DNA of 9,126 nucleotides from contig JBIIIP010000117.1 in NCBI GenBank assembly GCA_044234625.1, positions 1 through 9,126 of the forward strand, written 5' to 3'. Under the pieces are notes generated by a model. That model saw only the letters and a program-made list of their open reading frames with translations. It was not told where the DNA came from and searched no databases. Origin of the DNA: CACORA01 sp044234625. GTDB taxonomy: Bacteria > Planctomycetota > Planctomycetia > Pirellulales > UBA1268. How positions within the stretch are numbered: the first letter of the stretch is position 1; each line of letters opens with the position of its first letter. The position numbers and the translations under genes were made by a program. Positions 8,160 to 9,126 of this stretch are shown here, piece after piece.

Positions 8160-8687
8160 TCAGTTGGCTGTGTCGCCGAGCCGGGCCATGACCTCGTCGT
8201 GTTCGGCCTGCGCCTTTTCCAGGGCGGCGTTCACCTTGTCGGCGTGGGCTTTCGCCGTCGCCGCATCGATCGTCTGCCCGCCGTGCGTTTCATGCAGCGC
8301 GGCATGGTGGGTGGCGGCCTCGGCAAGCTGCCGCTCGACATCGTCGAGCATCCCCAGCGCCTGCTGGTCGTTGAGCGTGGTAGCGTGGGCGCGCATGGTG
8401 GCGATATGACGCCGCATCCGGGCGATCGAGTCGCCGATGGCGTCGCTCGTCTCGCGGGCCAGTTCGGCATTCACCGTGACGGCCGGGCCGGCCGCCTGCA
8501 CGCGGTCCAGATAGTCGCCATAGTGGGTCATCTGCGCCCGGGCAGACTGCATCGTGGCGTGCACGCTGTGGCCGTAAAAGTTGTATTCACCGCTGGCCTT
8601 CGCGCCGGCATCGGGCGCGGCGGTGCAGAGGCCGCCGGAACAGACGACGAGTGCGAAAGCGACGAGGGCGGGCGACGGATGGCGCAT
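8160..8687 (-). CDS. Secreted His-rich helical protein of unknown function
   Basis: I do not recognise this family. The start at 8687 is well supported: GAGGAG lies 7 bases upstream and the first residues form a signal peptide. A longer open frame reaches 8876 but lacks these features. The 175-residue product begins MRHPSPALVAFALVVCSGG, a short basic end and a hydrophobic core, then a plausible signal peptidase I site after CTAA (about residue 24). The two Cys residues (16 and 21) do not sit in a proper lipobox, so a lipoprotein is unlikely. The mature part is almost entirely predicted helix (my reading), with long Ala/Glu/Arg/Asp-rich stretches at about 44-66, 77-103, 106-133 and 141-170. 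It contains no Cys or Trp, and 11 His (40, 43, 55, 94, 101, 127, 128, 132, 135, 148, 163). It probably forms an extracytoplasmic helical bundle or coiled coil. Metal binding is possible but unproven. Confidence 0.8.
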   Translation of the reverse strand: MRHPSPALVAFALVVCSGGLCTAAPDAGAKASGEYNFYGHSVHATMQSARAQMTHYGDYLDRVQAAGPAVTVNAELARETSDAIGDSIARMRRHIATMRAHATTLNDQQALGMLDDVERQLAEAATHHAALHETHGGQTIDAATAKAHADKVNAALEKAQAEHDEVMARLGDTAN

Positions 8688-8694
8688 GGCAGGT

Positions 8695-8700
8695 CTCCTC
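8695..8700 (-). promoter_or_regulatory. Ribosome-binding site of the secreted His-rich protein
   Basis: GAGGAG on the minus strand, 7 bases before the ATG at 8687, the same sequence and spacing as for thrC. It decides the start over the longer open frame and places the signal peptide at the N-terminus. Confidence 0.8.
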
Positions 8701-8724
8701 TGGGATCGAACGCGATGACGGACA

Positions 8725-8759
8725 GCGGCGGACGCACGCCGCCCGAAATAAATATGGTA
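8725..8759 (-). promoter_or_regulatory. AT-rich patch and leader hairpin, possible promoter region
   Basis: The 119-base gap between the partial gene and the His-rich protein holds an isolated AT-rich patch (8746-8759, reading TACCATATTTATTT on the minus strand). It stands out from the GC-rich surroundings and could contain a -10 box. I find no good -35 partner. Just downstream is a 6-base-pair hairpin (8737-8742 with 8725-8730, 6-base loop) that would lie in the leader. Confidence 0.3.
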
Positions 8760-8806
8760 GCCGACACCCTGGTCGCGTTGCCCGCTTATTCTCGGCTCGC
8801 GGCCCT

Positions 8807-9126
8807 TCAGCGCTCCTCGGCGATGGTTCCCCGACCGATGTCTTCGACGACCGAAAACGCCTCGACCGTGAACCACCGCGTGAAGAGGTCGAAATCCGCC
8901 GTGTCTGGCCAGTGGCTCTGGTCGGGCTGCCAGGCGAGGAGTTCCCGGTGGAAGATCTCCTCGAACACATCCTCGACAACCTCTTCGAGTTCCGCCGGGA
9001 AATGGCAGGCCGGAATGAGGTAGACGGCTCGTTCGGCGATCTCGTTGCGCTCGCGGATAATGTGGTCGGTCAGACCTGTGGTTTTCAGCCAGCCATAGAA
9101 GGCGGGTTCATGGCCGATCACGACGG
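8807..9126 (-). CDS. Hypothetical acidic protein, 5' end outside the window
   Basis: Only the C-terminal part of this gene is visible. The frame stays open to the edge at 9126. A GTG at 9121 could be a start giving 104 residues, but too little upstream sequence is present to look for a ribosome-binding site, so I treat the gene as partial. I do not recognise the family. The sequence is acidic and aromatic-rich. Notable stretches are IGHEPAFYGWLK near the left end, RNEIAERAVYLIPACHFP, then a strongly acidic helix (AELEEVVEDVFEEIFHREL) and WPDTADFDLFTRWFTVEAF. There is no signal peptide or membrane segment in the visible part, which suggests a cytoplasmic protein. The balanced composition, with Trp, Tyr, Phe and Ile, is unlike the Arg/Ala/Pro-rich shadow frames here, which supports it as real. 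It is upstream of, and on the same strand as, the His-rich secreted protein, 119 bases away. Confidence 0.7.
   Translation of the reverse strand, partial: VVIGHEPAFYGWLKTTGLTDHIIRERNEIAERAVYLIPACHFPAELEEVVEDVFEEIFHRELLAWQPDQSHWPDTADFDLFTRWFTVEAFSVVEDIGRGTIAEER

Noticed and set aside
8688..8876. N-terminal extension of the His-rich protein to an ATG at 8876.
   Set aside because: The extension is Arg-rich, would bury the signal peptide and overlaps the end of the neighbouring gene, and the strong ribosome-binding site points to 8687.

Overview
The window looks like chromosomal DNA from a GC-rich bacterium, most likely a planctomycete (Pirellulales-like). This lineage call is inference from recalled protein character: the ribosomal protein L28 form with two CxxC pairs, the long insertion in LspA, and the long ThrC with an N-terminal cysteine cluster. 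No rRNA gene or other direct lineage marker is present. Coding density is very high. I see no tRNA, insertion sequence, CRISPR array, phage gene or toxin-antitoxin pair.

Layout. (1) Positions 113-5690, minus strand, hold seven tightly packed genes read right to left: a TraR/DksA-type zinc-finger regulator, lspA, a hisN-like phosphatase, rpmB, gatC, gatA and gatB. The gaps are an overlap (TGATG), 10, 115, 27, 4 and 5 bases. A good sigma70-type promoter (TTGACA, 17 bases, TACTTT) precedes the regulator, a weaker one precedes rpmB, and a terminator-like structure follows gatB. (2) Positions 5691-5937 are a 247-base divergent control region with two back-to-back promoters of matching design, a 17-base dyad over one -35 box, a 9-base direct repeat and an imperfect hairpin. 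(3) Positions 5938-8143, plus strand, hold thrC and dapB, which overlap by 8 bases. (4) Positions 8160-9126, minus strand, hold a small secreted His-rich helical protein of unknown function and the 3' part of an unrecognised acidic protein that runs off the window.

How the genes fit together. GatCAB amidates mischarged Glu-tRNA(Gln) and/or Asp-tRNA(Asn), and L28 is a 50S protein, so the distal half of the left operon serves translation. LspA matures lipoproteins, HisN would act in histidine synthesis, and the TraR/DksA-type protein is a candidate regulator of transcription. ThrC and DapB belong to two branches of the aspartate family: threonine, and lysine/diaminopimelate. Clear Shine-Dalgarno sequences are seen only before the first genes of apparent transcription units (the regulator, thrC, the secreted protein, more weakly rpmB). 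Internal genes lack them and sit against or over the preceding stop, which suggests coupled translation.

This is mainly a housekeeping region. I found no convincing undescribed system. The points most worth a second look are the divergent control region, the secreted His-rich protein, the unrecognised partial gene and the LspA insertion.
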